DNA of 64,000 bases from Sulfitobacter sp. 20_GPM-1509m (GTDB lineage: Bacteria > Pseudomonadota > Alphaproteobacteria > Rhodobacterales > Rhodobacteraceae). The position numbers were made by a program, and so were the translations under genes. A model generated the notes under the pieces. That model saw nothing but the letters and a program-made list of their open reading frames with translations, made no database searches and had not been told where the DNA came from. Of the stretch, positions 20,132 to 29,842 are shown in pieces. The DNA is taken from assembly GCF_000620505.1 (NCBI RefSeq), contig NZ_JIBC01000012.1, forward strand, positions 61,701 to 125,700, in the 5' to 3' direction. Within the stretch, counting starts at the first letter, position 1; each line of letters opens with the position of its first letter.

Positions 20132-20170
20132 TTGATATGCCTATGTCAACAATTGATACAGTTGCATCAA
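20132..20170. promoter_or_regulatory. pair of 18-bp dyads, putative IclR operators
   Basis: Two 18-bp imperfect palindromes, TTGATATGCCTATGTCAA (20132-20149) and TTGATACAGTTGCATCAA (20153-20170), have centres 21 bp apart, two helical turns. Both have TTGA/TCAA outer arms. They lie in the divergent iclR-amidase promoter, 53-91 bp before the amidase start. Confidence 0.5.
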
Positions 20171-20222
20171 AAATAGCCTGCGGCACCCGCACTGCCCATC
20201 GGCAAAAACAAGGACCCAAGGA

Positions 20223-21629
20223 ATGACCAGCACGTCATTGCACGAACTGACCGCGACCCAACTGATTGAGCTTTATAAATCCGGCAAGGCCACGCCCGTC
20301 GACGCGACCCGCGACGTGATCGCCCAGATCGCCCGCCGCGAGCCCGAGCTGCAGGCGACCTATGCCTATGACCCCGAAGGCGCGTTGAAGACCGCCGAGG
20401 AATCGGCCGCCCGCTGGAAAAACGGCGAACAGATCACCCAAGACGGCGTGACCATTGACGGCATCCCGACCACCATCAAGGAAAACATCGCCACCAAGGG
20501 CACGCCCGTCCCCTTTGGCACCGCCGCCACGCCGCTGGTTCCCGCCGAACAGGACGCGCCGCCCTCGGCCCGCCTGCGCGAAGCGGGGGCTGTCATTCTG
20601 GGCAAGACCACGATGCCCGAATTCGGCGCGATGTCTTCGGGCCTGTCCAGCATCCACCCGCTGACGCGCAACCCGTGGAACCTGAAAATGAACCCCGGCG
20701 GCTCCAGCGCAGGGGCCGGTGCGGCAGGGGCCGCAGGCTATGGCCCGCTGCACGTCGGCACCGACATCGGCGGCTCGATCCGCTTTCCCGCAGGCTGGAA
20801 TGGGCTGGTCGGCCTGAAACCCAGCCTGGGCCGCGTCCAGATCGACCCGCCGTTCATGGGCCGCTGTGCCGGTCCGATGACCCGCACCGTTGACGATGCC
20901 GCGCTGATGATGGCCGTCCTGTCGCGCCCCGACCCGGATCAACGCGACTGGATGAACCTGCCGCCCGCCGACATCAACTGGACCGATCTGGACATGGACC
21001 TGACCGGCGTCAAAATCGGTCTGCAACTGGATGCCGGTTGCGGCATGCCCATCGACCCGCAGGTGATCCCGCCGGTTCTCGAGGCCGCCAAGGCGTTCGA
21101 GGCCGCAGGCGCCATCATCGAGGAAGTCGCCCCCTGGATGACCGACGAGATCCTGCAAGGGCTGAACCGCTTCTGGAGCATCCGCGCCGCCAAGGACATC
21201 GCCGACCTGCCGCCGGGCCACCGCGAAAAGATCCTGCCGATTTTCCTGGAGTGGGTCGAACCGGTGCCGGGCTTTACCGCCCTCGAAGGCTATCGCGCGT
21301 TCCAGGCAACGGTCGACATTCGCAAGCTGACCGTCGCCGCCACCAAACCCTACGACTTCATGCTGTCGCCGCTGTCGGCGCACATCAGCTTTCCGGCGGA
21401 ATGGGGCTATGCCAACAACGACGTGACCCGCGCCCACGACCAGATCGGCTTTACCGTGCCCTATAACATGAGCGAACAGCCCGCCGTGTCGCTGTGCTGT
21501 GGCTATGACACCAACGGCGTGCCGATGGGCCTGCAAATCGCGGGTCACAGGTTTGACGATCTGGGCGTGCTGCGGATGGCCAAAGCCTATGAACACATGC
21601 GGCCCGCCATGCGCCCCTGGCCGATGTAA
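20223..21629 (+). CDS. amidase-signature family amidohydrolase (substrate unknown)
   Basis: A 468-residue amidase-signature enzyme hydrolysing a C-N amide bond. The catalytic triad can be located: Lys in IPTTIKENIA (about 82), cis-Ser in MNPGGSSAGAG (about 158) and the nucleophilic Ser in GTDIGGSIRFPAG (about 182). The rest has typical spacing and normal length. It follows a divergent IclR gene and converges on another amidase-signature gene. The substrate cannot be read from sequence; neither amidase resembles an allantoate amidohydrolase. Confidence 0.85.
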   Translation: MTSTSLHELTATQLIELYKSGKATPVDATRDVIAQIARREPELQATYAYDPEGALKTAEESAARWKNGEQITQDGVTIDGIPTTIKENIATKGTPVPFGTAATPLVPAEQDAPPSARLREAGAVILGKTTMPEFGAMSSGLSSIHPLTRNPWNLKMNPGGSSAGAGAAGAAGYGPLHVGTDIGGSIRFPAGWNGLVGLKPSLGRVQIDPPFMGRCAGPMTRTVDDAALMMAVLSRPDPDQRDWMNLPPADINWTDLDMDLTGVKIGLQLDAGCGMPIDPQVIPPVLEAAKAFEAAGAIIEEVAPWMTDEILQGLNRFWSIRAAKDIADLPPGHREKILPIFLEWVEPVPGFTALEGYRAFQATVDIRKLTVAATKPYDFMLSPLSAHISFPAEWGYANNDVTRAHDQIGFTVPYNMSEQPAVSLCCGYDTNGVPMGLQIAGHRFDDLGVLRMAKAYEHMRPAMRPWPM

Positions 21630-21642
21630 GACCACAATATAC

Positions 21643-21672
21643 CCAAGGCCCGGCATCACCGTCGGGCCTTGG
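21643..21672. terminator. bidirectional hairpin terminator between the two amidase genes
   Basis: CCAAGGCCCG (21643-21652) pairs with CGGGCCTTGG (21663-21672) around a 10-nt loop, between the stops of the convergent amidases at 21629 and 21679. It has no long T-tract on either side. Confidence 0.6.
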
Positions 21673-21678
21673 CCCCGA

Positions 21679-23112
21679 TCACGCGGCCGCAGGCGGCCAG
21701 CGGTCGGCCCAGGGCATCAGTTTCTCCAGCGCCGCCGCGACCGTCAGCAACGTCGCCTCGGAATGCCACGGGCCCACGATCTGCATCCCGATGGGAATGC
21801 CCTTGCTGCTCATCCCCACGGGCACCGACATCGCCGGATGGCCGCTGGCATTCTGCGGCACGGTATAGGGATACCACGCCTCGCGCAGCGGCCCGTAATC
21901 CACCCCGTCCACGACCAGCGGCGCATCCTGCACCTGATCAATCGGCAGCGACGGCGTGGTGATGGTGGGCGTGACGTAAACATCGGTGCCGTCCAGCAGA
22001 TGCTCCATATTGTGGAAAATATCCGTCCGCGCGCGCAGCGCCATGGCCAGCGCGTCATAGGAATGATGCGGGCTCGACGTCAGCGACAACTTTGCCGTGC
22101 GGTCCATCCGGTCGCCAAACTCCTCGACCAGATGGCCGAAACGACCGTATTGATAGGCGCGCATATGGGTCAGCGCGCTGGCGATATCATGCACCGGATC
22201 GTCAATCATGGCGACCTCTTGCGCCCCTGCCCCGGTCAGCGCCGACACAGCGTTCAGCACCGCCGCCTCGACCTCGGGATCGACCCAGTCGTTGACCGTG
22301 CGCATCATCACCCGCACGCGCATCCCCTTCATCGCCTTGACCGGATCGCCCGGCAGCGTGATGGGCGCTGCAGGGCTGCCAAAGGACCACGGGTCGCGGC
22401 GGTCCATGCCCTTCATCCCGTTCAGGCCCAGGGCAAGGTCCGCTATCGACCGCCCCATCACCCCGATCACGGTGAACGAGCCGAACACATCCGTGGTGGA
22501 TTCGTGCGGGATCAGCCCCCAGGTGGGCTTGATGCCTGCAACACCGCAGGCCGACGCCGGAATGCGCCCCGACCCAGCCCCGTCCGACGACAGGTGCAGT
22601 GGACCGAACCCCATGGCGGTCGCAACACCCGTGCCGCCCGACGACCCGCCGCAACTGCGCGACAAGTCCCAGGGGTTGCGGGTGATTCCGTTGGTGGGGC
22701 AATCGGTGATCACCTTGTGCCCGAACTCCGGCGTTGCGGTCTTGGCAAAGGGAATGGCCCCCTTGCGGCGCAAACGCGCGACGGCTTCGACATCGGCGTC
22801 GGGCATCAGCCCCTTGTGGGCAAAAGACCCGCTTTCCGTCGGCAACCCTTTGACGTTCAGCAGATCCTTGGCGGTGATCGGAATGCCCTGAAACGCGCCG
22901 GGCGCTTCGCCGCGCGCCAGTGCCGCATCGCGGGCCTCGGCCTCGGCCATCGCGGCCTCGGGGTCCATGTTGGCGATGCCGTTGGTGTCCTTGTCCAACC
23001 GCTCGATCCGGTCCAGCACGGCACGCATCAGCCGCGCCGCCTTGACCTTGCCGGATTGCGTCAGCGGCAAAAGCTCGGTTGCCGTCATCCGGCACAGATC
23101 GTCATCGGTCAT
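21679..23112 (-). CDS. amidase-signature family amidohydrolase (second copy type)
   Basis: A 477-residue amidase-signature protein with the Lys in IPITAKDLLN (about 79), the cis-Ser in SCGGSSGGTG (about 153) and the SSDGAGSGRIPASACG segment carrying the nucleophile Ser (about 177). Start at 23112 follows GGGAG; the longer frame upstream lacks support. It is only distantly similar to the amidase at 20223. It begins a leftward group with an amidohydrolase and an AMP-forming ligase upstream, so it may cleave a product of those enzymes. Confidence 0.84.
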   Translation of the reverse strand: MTDDDLCRMTATELLPLTQSGKVKAARLMRAVLDRIERLDKDTNGIANMDPEAAMAEAEARDAALARGEAPGAFQGIPITAKDLLNVKGLPTESGSFAHKGLMPDADVEAVARLRRKGAIPFAKTATPEFGHKVITDCPTNGITRNPWDLSRSCGGSSGGTGVATAMGFGPLHLSSDGAGSGRIPASACGVAGIKPTWGLIPHESTTDVFGSFTVIGVMGRSIADLALGLNGMKGMDRRDPWSFGSPAAPITLPGDPVKAMKGMRVRVMMRTVNDWVDPEVEAAVLNAVSALTGAGAQEVAMIDDPVHDIASALTHMRAYQYGRFGHLVEEFGDRMDRTAKLSLTSSPHHSYDALAMALRARTDIFHNMEHLLDGTDVYVTPTITTPSLPIDQVQDAPLVVDGVDYGPLREAWYPYTVPQNASGHPAMSVPVGMSSKGIPIGMQIVGPWHSEATLLTVAAALEKLMPWADRWPPAAA

Positions 23113-23174
23113 CTTCGGTCTCCCTTTGGTCCTGTCCGCCGGATTAGGGATGTCCCCAAAGGCGAACGCAACGG

Positions 23175-24023
23175 TTAAAGCTGTAGGAACGTCCTGGCGT
23201 TTCCGCCCAGCCAGCGCGCGACAATGTCGTCTTCGATCGGCAACTGGCGCACCTCGTCCAGCACACGGTCCATCGGCTGCATCGGCCATGCGGTGCCCAC
23301 GATCATGCGGTCCTTCAGCACCGTGCGCCCGTATTGCATCAGCGGACCATAGCCCGAGTTTTCAACCGCCATCAGCTTGGGCCGCATCGCCACCAGCCCG
23401 ATCCACAGGTTCGGATGCCGCCACGCGACCGCCAGCAATTCCTGCACCCACGGCCAGCCCGGCGGCGACGCGATGGCGCGCAGTTCGGGAAAATCGCACA
23501 GCACCCGGTCCAGCATCTCGGGTCGTCCGAAATCAGGCGAGGATTTCAGCGAAAAGTTGACACCGACATGGATGTTCACCGGAATGTCCAGTTCCACGCA
23601 TTTGGCATACAGCGGGTACATACGCCGGTCGTCGATGGCCAACTGGTTCTCGAAACATTGCAGGTTCAGACCTTTCAGACCCAGCTCGCGCACCGCGTAT
23701 TCCAGCTCGCGCACCGCCGTCATGCCCTTGTTGGGGTCCACGCCGGCAAAGCCCAGAAACCGCCCCGGATGGGCCGCGACCACCTCGGCCACCGCTTCGT
23801 TGGTGACCCGCCCGCCAAAGGTGGTTTCCACATCGCGCGCCTTGATCACCGTCAGGTCAATCCCCGCCGCATCCACGTTGGCAAACCACTGTTCCAGCGT
23901 GGTCTCGCCCCGCGCCGCGTCCTTTTCGCTGGACGCATAGACCCGCCGATAATTCGCCAGATGGCTGCCATCGCCCAGCGACAGCGTCTTGATGGGCGGC
24001 GTTGCGCCAAAGTCGATGATCAT
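23175..24023 (-). CDS. metal-dependent TIM-barrel amidohydrolase (ACMSD-like family)
   Basis: A 282-residue protein of the amidohydrolase_2 (ACMSD-like) family, with barrel segments such as FLGFAGVDPNKG, GLKGLNLQCFEN, LDIPVNIHVGVN and IVGTAWPMQP. The start MIIDFGAT at 24023 follows AGGAG. The usual N-terminal HxH/D metal motif is not evident: the first strand reads IIDFGATPP, without the pair of histidines. It may therefore use an altered metal site or a different chemistry, and the reaction is unknown. It is 10 bp from the neighbouring ligase gene. Confidence 0.75.
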   Translation of the reverse strand: MIIDFGATPPIKTLSLGDGSHLANYRRVYASSEKDAARGETTLEQWFANVDAAGIDLTVIKARDVETTFGGRVTNEAVAEVVAAHPGRFLGFAGVDPNKGMTAVRELEYAVRELGLKGLNLQCFENQLAIDDRRMYPLYAKCVELDIPVNIHVGVNFSLKSSPDFGRPEMLDRVLCDFPELRAIASPPGWPWVQELLAVAWRHPNLWIGLVAMRPKLMAVENSGYGPLMQYGRTVLKDRMIVGTAWPMQPMDRVLDEVRQLPIEDDIVARWLGGNARTFLQL

Positions 24024-24033
24024 GGCAATTCTC

Positions 24034-25635
24034 CTAACGCCACAGGTGTTCCACGCGGTCGAATGCACCGATCCGGTGATCGTCGCGCGCCTTGGCCAGT
24101 TCGGTCTTGGCCACTTTGAATGACGTGGTGCGGGGCATGGTTTCGATAAACTCAAAGTACCGCGGCACCTTGAACGAGGCGAGCCGGTGACCCGCATATT
24201 CCACGATCTGCCCGACCAGCGCCGCATCGCCGGTCGCCCCCTTCTGCAACGAGATAAAGGCCTTGACCTCTTCACCACGCAGCGCGTCCGGCACCGCGAT
24301 CAGCGCCACCTCTTCGATGGCCTCCATGTCGCGCAACACGCCCTCGACCTCGCGGCAGGCGATGTTTTCGCCCGACCGCCGGATCATGTCCTTCTTGCGG
24401 CCGACGATGTAATGATAGCCCTGCGCATCCTTGCGGAACAGATCACCCGTGTGCAGCCAGCCCCCCGCCAACAGCTCTGCCGACGCCTTGGGGTTGTCGA
24501 AATAGCCCGCCGCCATGCCGGGACCGCGCACCAGCAATTCACCGATCTCGCCCGTCGGCACCTCGCGGCCCGCATCATCGACGATTTTCGTCTCGCGGAA
24601 CGGCGATGCGATGCCGCAGCTGCCCGACCCGATCATGTCGTCGGATTCCAGCGGCATATACATGCCCGATCCGATCTCGGTCATGCCAAAGGCCTCGCGC
24701 GCGATCAGCCCGTAACGCTCCTCGATCTCGCGATGCGCCGAGGCGCGCACGCCGTAGATGTTCGCCCGCACCACGGGGTTGTCCGCATCATGGGCGGCAG
24801 GGGGTTGTTTCAGCGCCGCCTCCGGGAACAGGCAGAAATTGATCCGGTGCGCGGACAGCCAGTGCGAGAATTTCGACGCGCTCTGCTTGCGTCCCACCAC
24901 CAGCGTGCCGCGCTGATAAATCGCCATCAGCAACAGCCATTGCGGGTCCATGTAGCTGAAGGGCGTCGTTGCCAGAACCCGCCCGAACCGCTGCCCGTCG
25001 CGCCATGCGTTCACCATGCCGATGGTCAGCCAATAGCGGTGCGACAACAGGCACCCCTTGGGCAACCCCGTGGTCCCCGAGGTATACTGAATGTTCAACA
25101 GATCATCGCAGCCCACCGTCACCTGCGGGCAATCCTGCGCATCGGCGCGCTGCCAGCGGTCGGCCCAGTCGTCCGAACCGACAACAGCCACGGTCGGGGT
25201 CACGGTCGCGGCCTTCAGAATTTCCGCCAGCTCCTGATGGATCACCAGAAACTTTGCATTCGCATTGGTCACCGCATAATCCAGCTCGCGCGGGGAATAG
25301 CGGGTGTTCACCGGCACCATCACCGCGCCCAACCGGCCAAGCGCCAGCCAGACCAGTGGCATTTCGCATACGTTGGGCAGCATCACCGCCACCTTGTCGC
25401 CCTGACGCACCCCCAGTTCGGCCAGCAACGCCGCCATCCGGCGGCTGTCATGCTGGCCTTGGGCATAGGTCGTCTGCCTGCCGTCCTCGAAGAAATCCCA
25501 CAGCATCTGGTCGGGGCTGTCGCGCACCGCCTCGTCCAGCAGCGCAGGCACCGATTGCGGCAATTCGGCCGCCTCGATCGTGGCGCGGCGTTGGTCTGGA
25601 GTTTGATCCGGGCGGGTCAGAGGTACGGGTGTCAT
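24034..25635 (-). CDS. AMP-forming acyl-CoA synthetase/ligase
   Basis: A 533-residue ANL-superfamily adenylating enzyme. The ATP loop YTSGTTGLPKG is at about 184, the adenylate motif EAFGMTEIGSG at about 320, and the hinge region LHTGDLFRKDAQGYHYIVGRKKDMIRRSGEN at about 402-432. A C-terminal PRTTSFKVAK holds the catalytic Lys. It activates a carboxylic acid as AMP then CoA ester; the acid is unknown. Length is normal. It is the first gene of a leftward ligase-amidohydrolase-amidase group. Confidence 0.87.
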   Translation of the reverse strand: MTPVPLTRPDQTPDQRRATIEAAELPQSVPALLDEAVRDSPDQMLWDFFEDGRQTTYAQGQHDSRRMAALLAELGVRQGDKVAVMLPNVCEMPLVWLALGRLGAVMVPVNTRYSPRELDYAVTNANAKFLVIHQELAEILKAATVTPTVAVVGSDDWADRWQRADAQDCPQVTVGCDDLLNIQYTSGTTGLPKGCLLSHRYWLTIGMVNAWRDGQRFGRVLATTPFSYMDPQWLLLMAIYQRGTLVVGRKQSASKFSHWLSAHRINFCLFPEAALKQPPAAHDADNPVVRANIYGVRASAHREIEERYGLIAREAFGMTEIGSGMYMPLESDDMIGSGSCGIASPFRETKIVDDAGREVPTGEIGELLVRGPGMAAGYFDNPKASAELLAGGWLHTGDLFRKDAQGYHYIVGRKKDMIRRSGENIACREVEGVLRDMEAIEEVALIAVPDALRGEEVKAFISLQKGATGDAALVGQIVEYAGHRLASFKVPRYFEFIETMPRTTSFKVAKTELAKARDDHRIGAFDRVEHLWR

Positions 25636-25929
25636 CCGGGCTTATGTCCTGCGATTTCTACGTGCATCAGATGGACCAGCGTCCCTCTTGCCTTTCACCT
25701 AGACAGCCATTCTGCCGGCGCGCAAATGCCAAATGGTTCACTAAACATTACCCCAGATTATGATTGGTATACCGAGGAAAACGGGCATGTTTCAGCAGCC
25801 TACAGGGATGGCGCTGACGGTTTTCGCGCACCCGTCTTGCGAGCAATCGCAACAAACATTCCATAATCGAATGATATTGGAAAAACTTGCTATTTGACTT
25901 GAACGGGGTCGGTGGCGCGAACTTGGTCC

Positions 25930-27105
25930 ATGATCCAGACACCTCATATCCCCATCGCATCCATCGTGGAGACCCAGAATTTGGCCCGTGACAACACCCC
26001 TGCCGAACCGATCCTGTCCATTGATCACGTCACCAAACGGTTTGACGGAGCCACGGCGGTCAGCAGCGTGTGCATCGACATCATGCAGGGCGAATTCGTC
26101 ACCCTTCTGGGGCCCTCGGGCTGTGGCAAGTCCACCTTGCTGCGCATGATCGCAGGGTTCGAGACGCCCACCCATGGCCGCATCCTGATGCGCGGCGAGG
26201 ATATGTCCCACCGCCCCGCCTATGACCGCGAGATCGGGCTGGTCTTTCAGAACCTTGCGCTGTTTCCGCATATGAACGTCTTTGACAACGTGGCCTTCGG
26301 GCTGCGCGCACGGGGCCGCACTGACGGGCTGAAAGCCAAGGTGCAGGACATGCTGGCGCTGGTCGGCCTTGACGGGTTTGACGACCGCCGCACCGGACAG
26401 ATCTCCGGCGGGCAACGGCAGCGCGTGGCGCTGGCGCGGTCGCTGGTCACCCAGCCCGATGTGCTGCTGCTGGACGAGCCGCTGTCGGCACTGGACCTGA
26501 AACTGCGCCGCCAGTTGCAGACCGAGTTGAAGCGCATCCAGCAGGAAACCGGCATCACCTTCGTCTTCGTCACCCACGATCAGGAAGAAGCCCTGTCGAT
26601 GTCCGACCGCATCGCCGTGATGAACGCGGGCCGGGTCGAGCAATTCGGCTCGGCGGTCGACACCTATCACCGCCCGGCCACCGAATTCGTGGCCCGGTTC
26701 GTCGGGGAAACCAACCTGCTGCGCGGACAGGTTCAGGCGGCCAGCGGCGGACGGGTGACGCTGAAACTCGACAACGTCAACGCCACCGTGACCGTCCCTG
26801 CGGGTGACAGCTCGCTGGGGCTGGGCACCGACGTGGCCATCTCGATCCGGCCCGAACACATGACCCTTGGCACAGGCACCGACCAGCCGATTGCAGCAAC
26901 GGTCCTGTCCCACAGCTTTTCCGGCGCCACGATCACCTATGCGCTGGACAGCGCGGCGGGCCGCCTTCTGGCGCAGGTGCCGTTCCAACCGGGCGGCGGT
27001 CACCCGCTGCCGGCCAAAGCTTCGGTATCGGTCGGATGGGCCGACACTGCGGTCACCTTGATCCCGGGCAAACCGGGACATTCACAATCTGACATGGAGA
27101 ACTGA
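25930..27105 (+). CDS. ABC transporter ATPase, polyamine/opine type (PotA-like)
   Basis: A 391-residue ATPase with Walker A GPSGCGKST (61-69), Q-loop FQNLALFPHM, signature ISGGQRQRVALARSL (about 157), Walker B LLLDEP and H-loop THDQEE, followed by a C-terminal TOBE-type regulatory domain (about 260-390). It follows the PotA/UgpC model of a spermidine/putrescine or opine importer. The ATG at 25930 has only a weak ribosome site. It is directly followed (1 bp) by the binding-protein gene. Confidence 0.9.
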   Translation: MIQTPHIPIASIVETQNLARDNTPAEPILSIDHVTKRFDGATAVSSVCIDIMQGEFVTLLGPSGCGKSTLLRMIAGFETPTHGRILMRGEDMSHRPAYDREIGLVFQNLALFPHMNVFDNVAFGLRARGRTDGLKAKVQDMLALVGLDGFDDRRTGQISGGQRQRVALARSLVTQPDVLLLDEPLSALDLKLRRQLQTELKRIQQETGITFVFVTHDQEEALSMSDRIAVMNAGRVEQFGSAVDTYHRPATEFVARFVGETNLLRGQVQAASGGRVTLKLDNVNATVTVPAGDSSLGLGTDVAISIRPEHMTLGTGTDQPIAATVLSHSFSGATITYALDSAAGRLLAQVPFQPGGGHPLPAKASVSVGWADTAVTLIPGKPGHSQSDMEN

Positions 27106-27106
27106 C

Positions 27107-28165
27107 ATGAACCTGACACGACGCCAGACCATCGCCGGGGCGCTCGGCACAGCCGCCGCCCTCAGCCTTCCGGGACGTCTTTCGGCCCAGACCGACCAGC
27201 TGCTGCACGCCTCCTGGGGCGGCGGCACGGGGGACACCTGGACCCATTCCTTTGCCACCCCCTATCAGGAACAATCCGGCACCGCCGTGCGCGTGGTCGA
27301 GGTCCCCAACCCCGAGGCCCAGTTCCGCGCCCAGGCCGGCGCGCCACAATATCACACCGGCATCGGCACCTTTGTGCAGGGCGTGAACCTGATGCGCGAC
27401 GACATGCTGGAAACCTTCAGCATCGACGAACTGCCCGCGATGAAGGACATCGACGAGAAATACTGGCTGAAAACCCCCGATGGCCGTCTGGCCGGTGTCA
27501 CACCCTATTTCGCCTATTACGGCATCGCCGTGAACACCAACGAAGCCTCGGTTGACGACTTCCAGTCCTGGAAGGATCTGGCGAACGAGAAATGGCGCGG
27601 CCGTCTGGGCATGACCCGCCCGATCTACCTGTCGACCTACGACCTGACCATGTTCTCGATCGCCGCAGGCGGCGACGAGAAAAACACCGCAGGCGGCATG
27701 GAGCTGTTGACCGGCATGGCGCGCAACGTGCTGATCGTGTCGAACTCGCTCGCGCAGCAGAACACCATGCTGGAACGCGGCGAAGTGGCGGCGATGCCCT
27801 TCTATTCCACCCGCGTCTGGGCCCTGAACGAAGCGGGCGTGGACTACGTCAAGATGGTGATCCCCACCGAAGGCAGCCTGTTGTTGCCCTATGCCGTCTT
27901 TGCCCCCAAGGGCGTCAAGGACCGCGAACAGGTCGCGGAATGGCTGAACTTCTGCGCCAGCGCCAAACCGCAAGAAGAGGGCATGGCATATTCCGGCTAC
28001 ATCCCCGCCAACTCGAACGCGGTCGCAACGGATGACATCAAGGCCAAGCTGGGCATGGATTACACCGACCTGCGCGCCAAGCTGTACCAGCCCGACTGGG
28101 GCTATATCGCGGAACACCAAAAAGAGACCGTCGCCGCCATCGACCAGATGATGTCGACCCTGTGA
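27107..28165 (+). CDS. ABC transporter substrate-binding protein (PotD-like, Tat signal)
   Basis: A 352-residue periplasmic solute-binding protein of the PotD/PotF-type family. The N-terminus carries a twin-arginine signal (NLTRRQTIAG, cleavage near SAQ at about 28), which suggests export in folded form. The mature part shows LLHASWGGGTGDTW, typical of polyamine/opine-like binders. The ligand is unknown. It is followed by a strong hairpin in the mRNA, expected to raise its level above the permease genes. Confidence 0.88.
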   Translation: MNLTRRQTIAGALGTAAALSLPGRLSAQTDQLLHASWGGGTGDTWTHSFATPYQEQSGTAVRVVEVPNPEAQFRAQAGAPQYHTGIGTFVQGVNLMRDDMLETFSIDELPAMKDIDEKYWLKTPDGRLAGVTPYFAYYGIAVNTNEASVDDFQSWKDLANEKWRGRLGMTRPIYLSTYDLTMFSIAAGGDEKNTAGGMELLTGMARNVLIVSNSLAQQNTMLERGEVAAMPFYSTRVWALNEAGVDYVKMVIPTEGSLLLPYAVFAPKGVKDREQVAEWLNFCASAKPQEEGMAYSGYIPANSNAVATDDIKAKLGMDYTDLRAKLYQPDWGYIAEHQKETVAAIDQMMSTL

Positions 28166-28172
28166 TCTAACT

Positions 28173-28198
28173 GCAGGCCCGGCACAATCCGGGCCTGC
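28173..28198 (+). terminator. attenuating hairpin after the binding-protein gene
   Basis: GCAGGCCCGG (28173-28182) and CCGGGCCTGC (28189-28198) form a perfect 10-bp stem with a 6-nt loop, between the binding-protein stop and the permease start. No T-run follows; it probably stabilises the upstream transcript or partially stops transcription. Confidence 0.6.
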
Positions 28199-28229
28199 CC
28201 CCTCTCGCCCACACGAACGGAGCCTTCTT

Positions 28230-29069
28230 ATGGCCAGGACCCTGCGGTCTGCCCTGTTGCTTGCCCCCTCGGCGGTGCTGATCGGGATTTTCCTGATCGG
28301 ACTGGTGCGGCTGATCGCGTCCTCGGTCCTGTTCGACGGGCAGATCGACCTGCACCATTACGTCGACATCATGAACCGCCCCGACTATATCGCCATGCTG
28401 GGCCGGACCCTGCGCACGGCGGCGCTGACCACGTTTTTCTGCCTGCTGCTGGGCTATCCCACCGCCTATTACGTGGCGCGCTATCAGGGCAACCGGAACA
28501 TCCTGCTGCTGCTGATCATCTTCCCGTGGCTGGTGTCCATCGTGGTGCGCAGCTATGGCTGGGTCGTGATCCTGGGCCCGCGCGGGCTGGTCAACGGGTT
28601 CCTGATGTGGACCGGCATGGCCGACCGCCCGCTCAAACTGATGTACAACGACTTTGGCGTGGTGATGGGGCTGGTGCATGTGCTGCTGCCCTTCATGATC
28701 ATCGCCATCCTGTCGGTGCTGATGCAAATCTCGCGCAATCTCGAAGAGGCTTCGATGAGCCTTGGCGGCCACCCCTTCTACAGCTTTCGCACCGTTCTGC
28801 TGCCGCTGTCCCTGCCCGGCATCCTGACCGGCGTGACGCTGGTCTACCTGATGTCCACCGGCGCGATTGTCACCCCGCTGCTGCTGGGGGGCTTGGGTGA
28901 CACGATGATCGGCACCGAGATTTTCCAGGAGGTCATGCACTTCTTTGACTACCCCAAGGCCGCAGCCCTGGCGACCGTCCTGCTGGTCACCGCCATGGCC
29001 GTCGTGCTGCCGCTGCAATTTCTGGAACGCTGGCTGTCCAAACGTCTGACCGATGGAGCCCCCTCATGA
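28230..29069 (+). CDS. ABC transporter permease, PotB-like
   Basis: A 279-residue membrane protein with about six transmembrane segments and the coupling (EAA) loop ASMSLGGHPFYSFRTVLLPLSLPG (about 172-195). It overlaps the next permease by 4 bp (ATGA). Together the two would form the membrane channel for the ATPase at 25930. Confidence 0.9.
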   Translation: MARTLRSALLLAPSAVLIGIFLIGLVRLIASSVLFDGQIDLHHYVDIMNRPDYIAMLGRTLRTAALTTFFCLLLGYPTAYYVARYQGNRNILLLLIIFPWLVSIVVRSYGWVVILGPRGLVNGFLMWTGMADRPLKLMYNDFGVVMGLVHVLLPFMIIAILSVLMQISRNLEEASMSLGGHPFYSFRTVLLPLSLPGILTGVTLVYLMSTGAIVTPLLLGGLGDTMIGTEIFQEVMHFFDYPKAAALATVLLVTAMAVVLPLQFLERWLSKRLTDGAPS

Positions 29070-29842
29070 TCGCCCGTTACATCGGCATCGCCGTCCTGTT
29101 GTTCCTGCCCATGCCGATCATCATCGTGGTGCTGTCGTCCTTTACCTCGGCGGGCTATCTGTCCTTCCCGATCAAGGGGCTGTCGCTGCGCTGGTATGCG
29201 GAATTCCTCGGCTCGGCCGACTGGCTGCGGGTTCTGGGCACCTCGGCGCTGCTGGCGCTGATTGGCGCCGTGGTCAGCACCGGCGCCTGTTTTGCCGCCG
29301 CCTGGGCCGTGGTCCGCCACAAGATCCGCTTTGGCGCCACCTATGAAACCATCCTGCTGGCGCCGCTGATCTTTCCCCATGCCGCGATTGGCGTGATCAT
29401 GATCGTCACCCTGTCCAGTCTGGGCTGGCTTGGCACGTTCTCGGGGCTGGTGCTGGTGCATTGCATCCTGACCATTCCCTACGCCTATCGCCCCGTCGCC
29501 GCCGCCCTGCGCAAATCCGACGCCGCACTGGAAGAGGCCGCCGCCAGCCTGGGCGCACGCCCCTGGCGCACCTTCTGGATGGTGACCCTGCCCGCCGTGC
29601 GCCCCGGTCTGGTCACGTCGCTGCTGTTCACCTTTATCATCTCGTTCGACGAGGTGACGGTGACCCTGTTCCTTGTCGGCCCCTTCGTGATGACCCTGCC
29701 CGTTCAGGTGTTTTCCGAAGTGCTGGAAAGCGCCAGCCCCATCATCGCAGCCGTATCGGCGGCGCTGGTGCTGTTCACTTCGGCCATGGTGTTCATTCTG
29801 GACCGAGTCATCGGCATCCAGTTCTTCGTGGAACGCGACTGA
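29066..29842 (+). CDS. ABC transporter permease, PotC-like
   Basis: A 258-residue permease, about six transmembrane helices, with the coupling-loop motif AAASLGARPWRTFWMVTLPAVRPG (about 158-181). Its stop overlaps the downstream oxidase ATG by one base (TGATG), so transport and oxidation of the ligand look translationally linked. Confidence 0.9.
   Translation: MIARYIGIAVLLFLPMPIIIVVLSSFTSAGYLSFPIKGLSLRWYAEFLGSADWLRVLGTSALLALIGAVVSTGACFAAAWAVVRHKIRFGATYETILLAPLIFPHAAIGVIMIVTLSSLGWLGTFSGLVLVHCILTIPYAYRPVAAALRKSDAALEEAAASLGARPWRTFWMVTLPAVRPGLVTSLLFTFIISFDEVTVTLFLVGPFVMTLPVQVFSEVLESASPIIAAVSAALVLFTSAMVFILDRVIGIQFFVERD

Noticed and set aside
29461..29841. 127-codon upstream extension of the FAD oxidase
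   Set aside because: It overlaps the PotC-like permease in another frame; the TGATG start at 29842 begins the conserved protein.
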